Positions 27,616 through 36,971 of a DNA stretch of 64,000 nt are shown piece after piece. The DNA comes from Bacillota bacterium (lineage in GTDB: Bacteria > Bacillota > Clostridia > DSM-8532): the NCBI GenBank assembly GCA_023415825.1, contig JAEZJF010000024.1:248001-312000 (forward strand). The letters are read 5' to 3'. The position numbers and the translations under genes are program-made. The number at the start of each line of letters is the position of its first letter. The stretch's first letter is position 1. Below the pieces are notes generated by a model that saw only the letters and a program-made list of their open reading frames with translations, searched no databases and had not been told where the DNA came from.

Positions 27616-28800
27616 TTATTCGCAAAGCTTCCACTTTAGCGATTCACATACTGTAGTGTCCGGGGGTTCACAGAGATACGGTGTACTGGCGTATGCAGTC
27701 ATAAGGTCTCCGTCGCCAAGCTCGCAAGTCACACCCCAACCGGTATAGTAATCTGCTGACAGGGCAAGCTGGTAAACATGCTCCTGATCCCAGGTGACTC
27801 CTTCATCCCTGCTGATTTTTGCACAAATTCCGTAAGGAAGATGATAATTTGAATAGGTAGCCAAAAGCGCGCCATTTTTTAATAAGGTCATGTGAAAATG
27901 GACTTCTCCTGTCTGAGAAACTCGTACAGGCTTGGTCCAACTGGCCCCGTTATCAGAAGACCATGTCATTAAGGTGTTCTCAAGCCCTTCTCCTTTTGTA
28001 CCCGAAGGCTGGTGCCTCAGGGAAGCAACCAGTCGCCCCGAAGGAAGCCGTAGCGAAGAAACCTCCATAAAGCCAGGATAATCCCAGTCTTGTATTACTC
28101 CGGTGCTCTGACGCCATGTAAGGCCTCCATCGTAAGAGCGGTTGATTTCCAAGGTTGGACGCCCCTGTTCCTTGATATCCTCAAACTCAAATCTAACGGA
28201 TAAACAACGCATGAAGCAAATGCTGCCGTCCTGATCTACAAACAGATTGCGCGGATAATCCCGATTTCCGTCGATTGTACTTTTTGACCAATTGACACCT
28301 CCGTCGGTTGAGCGGTAGATGGGAAGGGAGTAACCCATTTTGCCTTCTATGATGGGTTGAGCTGTCAGAATCAGGGTCCCGTCATCAAGGCAAAGAAGCG
28401 AGGGCTCCTTCCCATGCAATTCGGTCTTATTGACTTTCTCCCAATGAATACCGTTATCCGACGATGTATAGACATAAATTTTGAATGATACGTCATAAGG
28501 GCCTTCTCCCCTGATAGCGACACAGGGAGCCGCAAAAAGCGCGCCATCCTTCCGGAGCGCCAGACCTGCCTTGTAATGGCCTTTTCGTCCAATTCTTGTG
28601 CGAACCGCCGGTTTAAAGCATGAGACGCAAATCTGCTGCAGGTTTTGCCCCGCATAGCCTGTAAGCCCCTCAACATACTTGGAGTAATCATAATCCATTA
28701 ATAAAGCACGGTTCAATTCCTGCTCCTGCAGATTGCTGCCGGGATAAAGAATATCCCCGACCTGGCTTTCCTGATTATAGTCAAAATTCACCTCTGCCAT
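27616..28800 (-). CDS. Sialidase-fold (BNR/Asp-box) protein, cytoplasmic
   Basis: A 394-residue six-bladed-propeller protein. Five Asp boxes are visible in order: SSDNGIHW, STDGGVNW, SYDGGLTW, SSDNGASW and SRDEGVTW. RIGRKGHYKAGLALRKDGALFA near the first blade carries a positively charged residue where sialidases hold the carboxylate-binding arginine. There is no signal peptide. GGAGGG lies 6 bases before the ATG, and the gene is 25 bases after a second, more divergent propeller gene. Exo-sialidase or a related lyase/hydrolase activity on an imported acidic sugar is inferred. Confidence 0.8.
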   Translation of the reverse strand: MAEVNFDYNQESQVGDILYPGSNLQEQELNRALLMDYDYSKYVEGLTGYAGQNLQQICVSCFKPAVRTRIGRKGHYKAGLALRKDGALFAAPCVAIRGEGPYDVSFKIYVYTSSDNGIHWEKVNKTELHGKEPSLLCLDDGTLILTAQPIIEGKMGYSLPIYRSTDGGVNWSKSTIDGNRDYPRNLFVDQDGSICFMRCLSVRFEFEDIKEQGRPTLEINRSYDGGLTWRQSTGVIQDWDYPGFMEVSSLRLPSGRLVASLRHQPSGTKGEGLENTLMTWSSDNGASWTKPVRVSQTGEVHFHMTLLKNGALLATYSNYHLPYGICAKISRDEGVTWDQEHVYQLALSADYYTGWGVTCELGDGDLMTAYASTPYLCEPPDTTVCESLKWKLCE

Positions 28801-28825
28801 GATGAACCCTCCGATTCATATGTAA

Positions 28826-30016
28826 TTACAGATTTCGGATATCAATGACATCCACGATGGGGTCTTCCTTGTTTTGGTCATAGGCGATCAAAAGCTTATC
28901 TCCATCCACCAGGCAGCACGGATACTGATTGCCGTTGATTTTAAGCATACCCTTGCTCCTTTGAATTGTCAGGCTGTCATTTACCATGTAAACCTTGTTA
29001 AAGACCATGCCATCATCACTTAGAAGAAGCATCAGTGGGCTTCTGTCGAGAAGGTTAGCTATTGCGTTATTACAGATGTAATATCTTCCGTCCGATAACC
29101 GGCCGGCATAAACACGGCTCATCGAATCGGGAATATCGGACAGGGCAGGTACTGAGAAGGTTCTGCCGCCATCATCGCTCCAATTGACATATAATTGGCA
29201 GGAAGCTCCCTCATCTCTCCAAAAGACCATGATCCGTCCTGATTCCATCTGATACCAGGTTGATTCCCCATAGGGGAAGGAAGCTCCCTCAGGCTCAGGA
29301 ACAAATATAAAATCAGGCATTACCGCGATATCCGAACCCGGCCACAATAAAACTGCAGGCCCCTCCATGACTGTGTTACATACACACATCAGGCGCCCTT
29401 CTGAAGTAAGCCGCGGGGCTTCAAATAACCATTTGACCCTGCCACCGAATGAAAAAACTCTGGTCCAGCTTTTTGTGTCCATGCTTTTTAAGATAAATAC
29501 TTCATGAGAATCGGGTTTGATCCGGCGCATGCCTGTTGCCGTTTCATCATGAATGGTATCCTCCGTCATGGCGATAACATACATCGCATCGTCCTGGACA
29601 TGTAATCCAACACAGTTATGCGCGAGGCTTTCGCCTGATTTGGGCTCCAGCACCACCCAGGGTTCGGACCAATGGATACCGTTATCCGATACAGCCATTA
29701 AAATGCGCTGGCCGGCATCCTCTTCATTTCTGATACCATTGCTCCAGGCATAATAGTATTTTCCGTTAAATTTTGTGATTTGGTTATGGTGATTATAAGA
29801 TCCATTGGCATCGTTTCCGTAATAAACAATACCACGTTTGCTTTCTGCATAAGGGATTATACGAGGGCTCGCGCTCTTGGGACCATGATCGTTCTCTTTC
29901 ATCAGGCACTCGTATTGGAAGAATACTCTCCTCCAGCGGTATTCGCGAAGAGCATCCTCCGTATTTTTGTCCAGCAGCTTTACATAATCTCTTTTGACAA
30001 TTTTTAATCCATCCAT
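28826..30016 (-). CDS. Divergent sialidase-fold protein, first gene of the catabolic run
   Basis: This 396-residue protein starts at ATG 30016 (CAGGAGT 7 bases upstream) rather than at the longer frame to 30061. Only two clear Asp boxes remain (SDNGIHWSEP near residue 135 and WSDDGGRTF near 275), but the repeating strand pattern and GESTWYQMESGR, SRVYAGRLSDGRYYI suggest the same propeller fold. It has no signal peptide. It opens the run of twelve minus-strand genes, about 120 bases after the LacI gene, and gaps after it are short, so all may be one transcript. Confidence 0.7.
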   Translation of the reverse strand: MDGLKIVKRDYVKLLDKNTEDALREYRWRRVFFQYECLMKENDHGPKSASPRIIPYAESKRGIVYYGNDANGSYNHHNQITKFNGKYYYAWSNGIRNEEDAGQRILMAVSDNGIHWSEPWVVLEPKSGESLAHNCVGLHVQDDAMYVIAMTEDTIHDETATGMRRIKPDSHEVFILKSMDTKSWTRVFSFGGRVKWLFEAPRLTSEGRLMCVCNTVMEGPAVLLWPGSDIAVMPDFIFVPEPEGASFPYGESTWYQMESGRIMVFWRDEGASCQLYVNWSDDGGRTFSVPALSDIPDSMSRVYAGRLSDGRYYICNNAIANLLDRSPLMLLLSDDGMVFNKVYMVNDSLTIQRSKGMLKINGNQYPCCLVDGDKLLIAYDQNKEDPIVDVIDIRNL

Positions 30017-30136
30017 AACGAATACTCCTGTAACAGATTTTGATTCATATAAAGGCAACACAAAATAAAGGTACTATTCCCTGAGGCTTAGTAGCATTTA
30101 TCCTGCTTTTTAGAGCTTCGTATTTTTGTCTGTGCT

Positions 30137-31177
30137 TTATGGTTTTACTGTAGATGCCCTGGCAATAAGATTGGGCTCTGATTCTGTTTTATAGTACCTA
30201 CCAGTTTTATTGGGGTTGTTGATACGTTCAATCAATAAATCAAAGGCTAGTTTTACGCGAATATGGCTGCCATGATCAATAGAGGTAATATTGGGGTATA
30301 GAATGCGTGAAATATCCGTATCATCAAAACTGCACAGAGCCATATCATCCGGGATACTTTTATTGAGATCCCTCAGAGCATTGACTATTCCTATACAGGT
30401 AATATCGTCGGTTGAGATGATGGCTGTTACTTCTGGATTCTGGCCGATGAGCTTCTTAGTCAAATCATAACTGCCGGTTATAATACCATCCAGCACATCA
30501 TTGTATTTAAATTCTTCATTAAAGGCGAGGATCAGTTGATTCTTAAGACCAAGCTGTTCCATTCTGACACGCACGCCTTCAAGCCTTCTTCTTGTGGCCC
30601 TGCTGATACTCTCGGAGGGGTTAGATACGAAAGCAATATTTCTGTGTCCAAGCGCATAAAGGTGGTCCACCAGAATGATACCTGCCGCCATAGAGTTTAA
30701 TGCAATGGTATCTAAGTGAATATTCTCATCCTTTTCACCCAGAAGCACGGCGGGCACCTTGCCTTGTATCGCATTGACTATATTATAGGTGTTAGGTGTA
30801 AATGTAAAAATAGTACCTTTTACTGAATAACCACTAAGTAGGTCTATATAGTAGTTCTCACTCTCAGGCGAATCCAGGTTGCATAAAAGAATAGAATACC
30901 CTCTTAATACAGCGTGTTTCTCAATGATTTCCACCAGGCTTGGATAATAAGAGTAAAGCATATTCGGGACAACAACCGCGATGACATCCTTAAGCACTTT
31001 GTTGGATTTTTTCTGAATGCTCTTATGTATATAGCCCAGTTCCTCGGCAGCCTTCAATACACGGGCGCGTGTTTCTTCGGATATGCTTGCCTTTTGAGAA
31101 TTATTGAGTATGAAGGAAACCGTAGACTGGGAAACACCAGCCAGCTTTGCGATGTCCTGTGTTGTGACCCGCCTCAT
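30137..31177 (-). CDS. LacI-family transcriptional regulator
   Basis: This 346-residue repressor has the LacI helix-turn-helix at residues 4-26 (TTQDIAKLAGVSQSTVSFILN), followed by the hinge and a periplasmic-binding-protein-like sensor domain (AVVVPNMLYSYYPSLVEII, ending ERINNPNKTGRYYKTE). AGGAG lies 9 bases before the ATG. It lies between the catabolic run, which continues in its own direction, and the divergent sugar-importer genes at 31618, and most likely represses both in the absence of an inducing sugar. No single convincing palindromic operator could be picked out of the AT-rich region 31178-31617. Confidence 0.93.
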   Translation of the reverse strand: MRRVTTQDIAKLAGVSQSTVSFILNNSQKASISEETRARVLKAAEELGYIHKSIQKKSNKVLKDVIAVVVPNMLYSYYPSLVEIIEKHAVLRGYSILLCNLDSPESENYYIDLLSGYSVKGTIFTFTPNTYNIVNAIQGKVPAVLLGEKDENIHLDTIALNSMAAGIILVDHLYALGHRNIAFVSNPSESISRATRRRLEGVRVRMEQLGLKNQLILAFNEEFKYNDVLDGIITGSYDLTKKLIGQNPEVTAIISTDDITCIGIVNALRDLNKSIPDDMALCSFDDTDISRILYPNITSIDHGSHIRVKLAFDLLIERINNPNKTGRYYKTESEPNLIARASTVKP

Positions 31178-31384
31178 GAATGTACACTCCTATAATAGTT
31201 TTATAAATATCATATCACATTACAGAAATATCATATAGCAACTATTAATCATTGTCAATAATAATCCATAAAATTAATAGTAATAATTAAATAATAAAGA
31301 AAGCGTATATTGAATATCTTATATTATAGTTTTTGTTTATAGTATCACATATTTATAGAGTAACAATATTTTTTTTAGTAACTA

Positions 31385-31413
31385 TTGACACATATTACAG
31401 ATGGGTTTATAAT
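31385..31413 (+). promoter_or_regulatory. Consensus promoter for the Lpl-type importer genes
   Basis: TTGACA (31385-31390) and TATAAT (31408-31413) match the housekeeping consensus exactly with a 17-base spacer. Transcription would start near 31420, giving an AT-rich leader of about 200 bases before the permease at 31618. Confidence 0.75.
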
Positions 31414-31450
31414 TTTTACTATCAAACTCACTAATCAACTTCATATTTAT

Positions 31451-31533
31451 ACTAATAACTAACTAATATTTATCGCTTTTATTAGTCGAAAAACCTCATA
31501 AAGTAGAGATAATATATACTAATATTACTAATA
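31451..31533. repeat. Iterated ACTAATA heptamers in the importer leader
   Basis: Four exact copies of ACTAATA start at 31451, 31462, 31518 and 31527, in two pairs with spacings of 11 and 9 bases. They lie between the predicted promoter and the first gene. They may be regulator contact sites, or chance in AT-rich DNA. Confidence 0.35.
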
Positions 31534-31617
31534 TTAATTCATCTTCCTACTTTTTTTGACACCTCGGTCATATTTATCAAACTCAATATTTGGTATTACC
31601 GTTAAGGATGGTGGAAC

Positions 31618-32568
31618 ATGGATTCCAGATCAGCTCAGTCGACAAAAAGTCTGTTAATGAGACTAAACGCTATTCTGGCTTATCTGAAAAGGCACTGGTT
31701 CGTCTATATGCTGGTCCTTCCAGGCCTTATATTCCTGCTTGTATTCAGCTATGGACCGATGTATGGGATTCTGCTGGCCTTCAAGGACTTTAACTATAAG
31801 CTCGGAATTTGGAATAGCCCCTTTGCAGGCCTAAAATATTTCAAAATCTTCTTATCAGACAGCTACTTTTTTACCGTCGTTAAAAACACCGTTCTAATCA
31901 ATCTCTATAATATAGTTTTTGGTTTTACGTTTACGATTTTTCTGGCACTCATGCTCAATGAACTGAGGTTCAAACGTTTAAAAAAGGTTGTACAAACGGC
32001 TGTCTACCTCCCGTATTTTCTTTCATGGGTCATTTTTGCGGGACTCATCATCACATTTCTTGATTATCAAACCGGAATGATCAATGGCGTTATCGAGCTG
32101 CTTGGAGGCGAGCGTATCAACTTTCTTACAGACAAGGCTAAATTCCGGATTATACTCGTTATTACTAACACCATTAAGACAGCAGGTTATGGAACAATTA
32201 TCTATTTGGCCGCAATAGCAGGTGTCAACCCCGAGCTTTATGAAAGCGCCAAGGTGGATGGAGCTAACCGCTTTCATCTTATGCGCTATATCACTCTCCC
32301 AAGAATCTACCCCACCATAGCCATATTACTGATTCTTCAGCTTTCCGGCTTGTTTATCTCCAACTTTGATCAGGTTTTCAACCTTTATAGCCCCATGGTC
32401 TATCCAACAGGTGATGTTATCTCAACCTATATTTATAGGCTGGGTATCGAAAAGGGCCAATACAGCATTTCTACGGCAATTAATCTCTTATTCAATTCAC
32501 TGGGGCTGATCATCATTATCATTACTAATAAGATAACAAAGAAGCTGGACGTAATGGGAATCTTTTAG
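31618..32568 (+). CDS. Sugar ABC transporter permease, LplB type
   Basis: A 316-residue inner-membrane permease of the LplB/CUT1 group (COG4209-like). The sequence opens with a short cytoplasmic leader, then YMLVLPGLIFLLVFSYGPMY, the hallmark first helix of LplB proteins. The EAA loop reads LYESAKVDGANRFHLMRYI near residue 210. It is the first gene of an importer operon transcribed away from LacI, followed 12 bases later by the second permease. LplB-type importers bring oligosaccharides, often uronic-acid-rich or modified, into Firmicutes; here the substrate is presumably what the sialidase-fold enzymes process. Confidence 0.92.
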   Translation: MDSRSAQSTKSLLMRLNAILAYLKRHWFVYMLVLPGLIFLLVFSYGPMYGILLAFKDFNYKLGIWNSPFAGLKYFKIFLSDSYFFTVVKNTVLINLYNIVFGFTFTIFLALMLNELRFKRLKKVVQTAVYLPYFLSWVIFAGLIITFLDYQTGMINGVIELLGGERINFLTDKAKFRIILVITNTIKTAGYGTIIYLAAIAGVNPELYESAKVDGANRFHLMRYITLPRIYPTIAILLILQLSGLFISNFDQVFNLYSPMVYPTGDVISTYIYRLGIEKGQYSISTAINLLFNSLGLIIIIITNKITKKLDVMGIF

Positions 32569-32580
32569 GAGGCAATCAGT

Positions 32581-33492
32581 ATGGTAACCAAAGCCAGGCA
32601 GAAATTGAAGAGAGTTCGTAAGTATAATGCATTTGACATATTTGTAGTTTTGTTTTGCACCCTGTGCGCATTGATTTGTGTTTATCCAATGTGGTACGTA
32701 CTTATTGTATCCATAACTCCCTACGAGGAATTTATCAAGAAGAGTACAATACTTCTGCCCCCCCTCAAACCTGATTTTCAATACTATAAAGCTATACTGA
32801 CCAGTTCGCTGTTCCAGCAGTCCATCATGATTTCAGTGTTTAAAACCGTAACAGCAACAGTCCTATCAGTGATTGTTACTTCCATGATGGCTTATGGCGT
32901 TTCAAAAACCCACATTAAAGGCATGAAGCTGATAAACTTTTTAGTGGTATGTACCCTTTATTTCAACGGAGGTCTCATCCCGACCTATTTCCTCTACCGG
33001 GATTTACTTATGATTAAAACAATTCTGCCAATGATACTCCCAGCCGCTGTTAATGTCACTTATTTTATCATCATGCGGAATTATTTTAACTACTCAGTTT
33101 CTTTATCTATCGAAGAGGCAGCAATCATTGACGGAGCGAATCAAGCAACGATTTTCTTCAAGCTTATTCTGCCCATATCAGCCCCAATGGTCGCAGCGGT
33201 TTCACTTTTTATTGCGGTTACACAATGGAATGATTACTACCAGTATCTGATGTTTGTCAACAAACCAAATTTACAGCCCTATGTATGGGTTCTCAGAAGA
33301 ATGCTGGTTGATCATACCTTTACCAATACCTTGAGCGCCAATGCTCAGGCCCAGCTTGGCATCCCTCATATCCCTGCATTTGCCCTCAGAATGGCAACAA
33401 TAATAACTGCCATGACCCCTATTATCATTGTTTATCCCTTTTTACAGAAGCATTTTGCCCAGGGCATGATGATTGGCGCTGTAAAAGGGTGA
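32581..33492 (+). CDS. Sugar ABC transporter permease, LplC/YtcP type
   Basis: The 303-residue second permease. About six membrane helices are visible; the EAA motif is IEEAAIIDGANQATIFFKLILP near residue 180, and the protein ends HFAQGMMIGAVKG, the conserved C-terminus of this group. TAGGAGG precedes the ATG. It lies between the LplB-type permease and the binding lipoprotein. No ATPase gene follows, as is common for importers that share one ATPase. Confidence 0.92.
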   Translation: MVTKARQKLKRVRKYNAFDIFVVLFCTLCALICVYPMWYVLIVSITPYEEFIKKSTILLPPLKPDFQYYKAILTSSLFQQSIMISVFKTVTATVLSVIVTSMMAYGVSKTHIKGMKLINFLVVCTLYFNGGLIPTYFLYRDLLMIKTILPMILPAAVNVTYFIIMRNYFNYSVSLSIEEAAIIDGANQATIFFKLILPISAPMVAAVSLFIAVTQWNDYYQYLMFVNKPNLQPYVWVLRRMLVDHTFTNTLSANAQAQLGIPHIPAFALRMATIITAMTPIIIVYPFLQKHFAQGMMIGAVKG

Positions 33493-33576
33493 TTCTATGT
33501 TAATTCTTCCTGTGTTAATAGCTGTGAAAAGGCTAAAACAGGGGATTTTTAATAAAAGCAAGCAGGAGGGAATATT

Positions 33577-35349
33577 ATGAAGGCAACTGTAAAAAGAATC
33601 CTAGGTATCATCTTAGCCATCCTCATGATTTCGACATCTCTTATCGGATGCGGAGATCAGCCGGCACAGACAAGTCAAACCCCTCAACCCAGCGATACAT
33701 CAGCTTCATCAATACCAACAGCGACAGCCCCTGAAACAAATGCTGACCGCGAGCGTGTGACCATCCGCTTTTCGCAGCCCGACACCGGTATCGACAACAC
33801 AGCCGAATGGAAGAACGATACCATCCTGGCTGAAATTGAGAAGGCTGTCAATGTGGACATCGAATGGGACAGCGGCTCCGAAGGCTATCCGGAAAGGCTC
33901 CAAACCGAACTGATCAGCGGAACAGCCCCCGATCTTTTCTGCAACTACGGAGAACAGGAAAAGACAACCAAATGGATAACAGATCAAGTCGTCACTGATT
34001 TGGGAAAGATTTTGGAAGCAAATCCTGACAGATATCCCATCCTCAATAAAATGATCAGCTCACCCAGCTACAAAATGTATAACGATTTTTATTCCGGGGA
34101 TGCCAACAAATCTTACTCCCTGTATGCTCTATACCCCTTCAAAGCATGGGCCGGCGCCTCTGTATACAATGCCGCTTTATTGCAGAAATCAGGCTTCAGC
34201 AAAGCTCCTGAAACAGTGGATGAGTTTGTACAGTTTGCATCCAAGCTCGGTGAACAGGGAATCTCCGGATGGTGGCCAAGAAACAACAAGCTTACAAACC
34301 TGAATGAGATAGACAAAACCATTTTTGCTCCCAATGGCACAACCGTAATGAGCCCCATCGGCAGCCCCTGGACAGGTTTTATGCCTGTTGGAGGTAAATC
34401 CGCCGTTGAAGGCGAATGGAAGCTGATGACTGCTTCTGTTGAAACAAAAGCCAGCCTTAAGACTCTTGCCCAGCTTTATAAAAGCGGCGGCCTTGACGTA
34501 GGCGTTGGTATTAAGGATGACTTCGCACAGGCTATCGATGAATTTGTAGCCGGTAAAATAGGTGCCATTAATTTCGGTTTCTCCAATTATGGCCAATACT
34601 CCTGGGCATTGGATGAAAAATGGCTCAAGGGTAACCCCAATGGTTCATATAAGGATCTTGTTCTCGGTAAGACACTCGTTGGTACAGCAGGCCCCGGCGT
34701 TACATACAATGCACCCTTCTGGATGGGCTTTAACTGGTTCATCCCGGAATCCTGCAAAAATCCTGAGCGCGTTCTCGATCTTGTTGAATTCCTGGCAACC
34801 GACGCAGGACAGGATCTTTTGTTCAAAGGAGTTGAAGGCACCCACTATACAAAGGATGCAGCCGGAAATGTAACCTACAACAAGGACGAATGGCTGAAGA
34901 CCGGCAAAATCTATAATATTGAGGATGGCCGCTGCCAGTATTCATGGTTTGTCTTTCTCTTTGCAGCCAGCCAGCAGCAGTTAAAGCTTCAATCCTCCAC
35001 AGATTGGTTTGAAACCTCAATGAACCCTATTGTGGTGGATACTATTCCTGATTCCGAAGCAAAGACCTACGCTAATCAAGTGGTTGATTCATACAAGGGC
35101 AGCGCTTATGGGGATCTCCCTCCCTACTTTACCATTATTCAATTTACCCCGGAAATCAACGATATCCGTACAAAACTTAATGAGATAACCTTAAGGTATG
35201 TACCTTCGTTTATTACCGGGCAGCTGGATATCGAAAAGGAATGGGCCAATTATGCTACCGAATATGAAGCAGCAGGCGCAAAGCAGCTGGAAGCTGCATT
35301 TAATGAGGCAGTCAAAGCAGCAAAGGCTAAGTTTGACTCATTTAAATAG
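33577..35349 (+). CDS. Extracellular sugar-binding lipoprotein, LplA type
   Basis: A 590-residue binding protein, longer than MalE types and typical of LplA/LipO proteins. Residues 1-25 are a lipoprotein signal peptide with lipobox LIGC, followed by a Ser/Thr/Pro linker and the core starting RVTIRFSQPDTG. Aromatic clusters (NAPFWMGFNWFIP) probably line the sugar cleft. CAGGAGGG lies before the ATG; the 84-base gap from the permease has no strong terminator. It is followed by two hairpins and the AAC(3)-like gene. Confidence 0.92.
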   Translation: MKATVKRILGIILAILMISTSLIGCGDQPAQTSQTPQPSDTSASSIPTATAPETNADRERVTIRFSQPDTGIDNTAEWKNDTILAEIEKAVNVDIEWDSGSEGYPERLQTELISGTAPDLFCNYGEQEKTTKWITDQVVTDLGKILEANPDRYPILNKMISSPSYKMYNDFYSGDANKSYSLYALYPFKAWAGASVYNAALLQKSGFSKAPETVDEFVQFASKLGEQGISGWWPRNNKLTNLNEIDKTIFAPNGTTVMSPIGSPWTGFMPVGGKSAVEGEWKLMTASVETKASLKTLAQLYKSGGLDVGVGIKDDFAQAIDEFVAGKIGAINFGFSNYGQYSWALDEKWLKGNPNGSYKDLVLGKTLVGTAGPGVTYNAPFWMGFNWFIPESCKNPERVLDLVEFLATDAGQDLLFKGVEGTHYTKDAAGNVTYNKDEWLKTGKIYNIEDGRCQYSWFVFLFAASQQQLKLQSSTDWFETSMNPIVVDTIPDSEAKTYANQVVDSYKGSAYGDLPPYFTIIQFTPEINDIRTKLNEITLRYVPSFITGQLDIEKEWANYATEYEAAGAKQLEAAFNEAVKAAKAKFDSFK

Positions 35350-35369
35350 CGCCGGCTCTGATTTATCGG

Positions 35370-35396
35370 GTTGCCCTATAGGCTTTATGGGGCAAC
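35370..35396 (+). terminator. Hairpin after the binding-protein gene
   Basis: GTTGCCC (35370-35376) pairs with GGGCAAC (35390-35396) across a 13-base loop and is followed by TTCTTATT. It is a plausible, moderately strong terminator or processing signal for the importer genes. Confidence 0.5.
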
Positions 35397-35434
35397 TTCT
35401 TATTACGAAGCAACAAGGTTCCCGGGACCCGAAG

Positions 35435-35457
35435 CAGAGGTGCGGAACGCACCTCTG
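35435..35457 (+). other. Perfect 10-bp hairpin before the AAC(3)-like gene
   Basis: CAGAGGTGCG (35435-35444) and its exact complement (35448-35457) enclose a GAA loop. There is no T-run, so it may protect or attenuate the message rather than end it. Confidence 0.5.
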
Positions 35458-35510
35458 TAAGCGGGCGGGTTTCATTTTAAGATTTTGCTGTAGAAGGGAA
35501 TATTATACTT

Positions 35511-36404
35511 ATGCTATTAACAAAATCTCTTGCTGTTGAAAGCTTAAGAAACGCCGGCATTCGTAAGGGGGATACAATCCTTGTTCATTCAGCCTTGAGA
35601 CCCTTTGGAATGATTGAGGGCGGCAAGGATACCATCGTCCAAGCCTTGGCAGACGCTGTCGGTCCAGAAGGAACACTGATTGCTCCCGCCTTTACCTTTT
35701 CTCATGAGAAAGTAGATGTTGCCACCATAGATCCTCTCCTCGACAAGTCCGAGATGGGTGCCATTAGCGAGTCCATACGAAAGCTTGAGGGATCGGTTCG
35801 TACCATCGCATACAGACACAGTTTTTCAATAAACGGCCCCCTGTCGGAAGCTTTTTCCACAGTAGATCCTTCCCTTCCTGTGTTTGATTTGCGCAGCGTT
35901 TTCGGAAAAATGCTGGCCTATGACACAAAGGTTATTTTACTTGGCTTGACCTATGATTCCTGTACCAGCTTCCATTTTGCCGAATACCTTGTAAAAGTCC
36001 CCTACCGTATGCTTATAGAACACCGGGTATTGCTGAGAAAACCTGAAGGAACGCTGCAGTCCTGTACAATGATGGACTACCAGCCCATGGATGAAGATCA
36101 TACCTATGATTTCAACAGGGCTGGAAGATTATTGGAGGAGCAGGGTAAGGTTGGAATTTCATTTGCTGGAAATGCGGTCATTCGCACCTTCAAGCTTAGA
36201 GATTTAATTGATTTGATTTTAGTAACCTACCCCTTGCAAAATGATATCTTTTTTGCCGACGCTACCGGTCATAGCGCTATGGCGCTCAGGCACGGAGTCT
36301 CTGTTTCTACCGGAAATCTGCTGGACGGAGCGGGCAGATTGGTTGAAACTTACTGGTCTTGCCTGAATGAAGCCGAAATGTTCAAGCCGGATCTACATTC
36401 TTGA
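35511..36404 (+). CDS. AAC(3)-family N-acetyltransferase-like protein
   Basis: A 297-residue member of the aminoglycoside 3-N-acetyltransferase superfamily (YokD-like). Family features are ILVHSALRPFGMIEGG near the N-terminus, EGTLIAPAFTFSH, the YRHSFSINGP block and LLGLTYDSCTSFHFAE. In this superfamily many members acetylate unknown amino compounds rather than antibiotics. Its position after the sugar importer suggests that it acts on an amino sugar, but the hairpins upstream allow separate transcription. The last 12 bases overlap the end of the convergent membrane-protein gene. Confidence 0.8.
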   Translation: MLLTKSLAVESLRNAGIRKGDTILVHSALRPFGMIEGGKDTIVQALADAVGPEGTLIAPAFTFSHEKVDVATIDPLLDKSEMGAISESIRKLEGSVRTIAYRHSFSINGPLSEAFSTVDPSLPVFDLRSVFGKMLAYDTKVILLGLTYDSCTSFHFAEYLVKVPYRMLIEHRVLLRKPEGTLQSCTMMDYQPMDEDHTYDFNRAGRLLEEQGKVGISFAGNAVIRTFKLRDLIDLILVTYPLQNDIFFADATGHSAMALRHGVSVSTGNLLDGAGRLVETYWSCLNEAEMFKPDLHS

Positions 36405-36971
36405 CAACAGCAGATCAAATGGAGCGTAGAAGACAGCGAAACCAAACAGAAATGCAATAATCCCCGCGCCCAGCCCATGGAATCGTTTAACACGAAAGTT
36501 CTGCGACTTTTTTGGGTTCAGCCAAATAGGATAAGTTTCCTGTCTCTCATAATATTTTTTAATGCGGTCCGGTTTGTAGTAATCATCAGAAAGGTATTGG
36601 ATCATTTTTCCGTCTACACGATATGTAAATATCAGGCTATGGTATCCCGTACCTGCTCTTCCTGAATTTGCATATTTGGTGCCGATGAACTGCCCTTCAC
36701 TCTTTTGGCGATAGAGAAAGACCTCGGCTATCATTCCAAGTCCCATTACGGTTATGAAACCCCCAAAAGGGATGCAGATGATGAAAACCATCAAAATCCC
36801 AGATTTCAGAAAGATTGCAATCCCGAGACCAACGCCGATCATCAGGAAAAGGACCGCTACCGCATAACCAATTTTGCGATTATATGCCCAGCCGGTTGCA
36901 GTGGCTGCAAAGAGCATAAAACTGATCAATAACGGCACGAGTACAAACATAACATTACTGAGATTTTCCAT
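36393..36971 (-). CDS. Membrane protein with DUF3592-like central domain
   Basis: A 192-residue membrane protein. ATG 36971 is preferred because AAGGGA lies 6 bases upstream; longer in-frame starts at 36986 and 37013 have weaker sites. Three hydrophobic segments lie in the first 85 residues, then a soluble beta-rich region (FIGTKYANSGRAGTGYHSLIFTY, ETYPIWLNPKKSQNF) and a last helix near the C-terminus. The pattern of a soluble domain starting with GTK and ending with a YPIWLNP-type turn resembles DUF3592 proteins; function is unknown. It is a single gene convergent with the AAC(3)-like gene. Confidence 0.65.
   Translation of the reverse strand: MENLSNVMFVLVPLLISFMLFAATATGWAYNRKIGYAVAVLFLMIGVGLGIAIFLKSGILMVFIICIPFGGFITVMGLGMIAEVFLYRQKSEGQFIGTKYANSGRAGTGYHSLIFTYRVDGKMIQYLSDDYYKPDRIKKYYERQETYPIWLNPKKSQNFRVKRFHGLGAGIIAFLFGFAVFYAPFDLLLSRM

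Noticed and set aside
35511..36404. Aminoglycoside-resistance gene
   Set aside because: The AAC(3)-like fold is shared by many enzymes not acting on antibiotics, and the gene follows a sugar importer. I keep the family name without claiming resistance.
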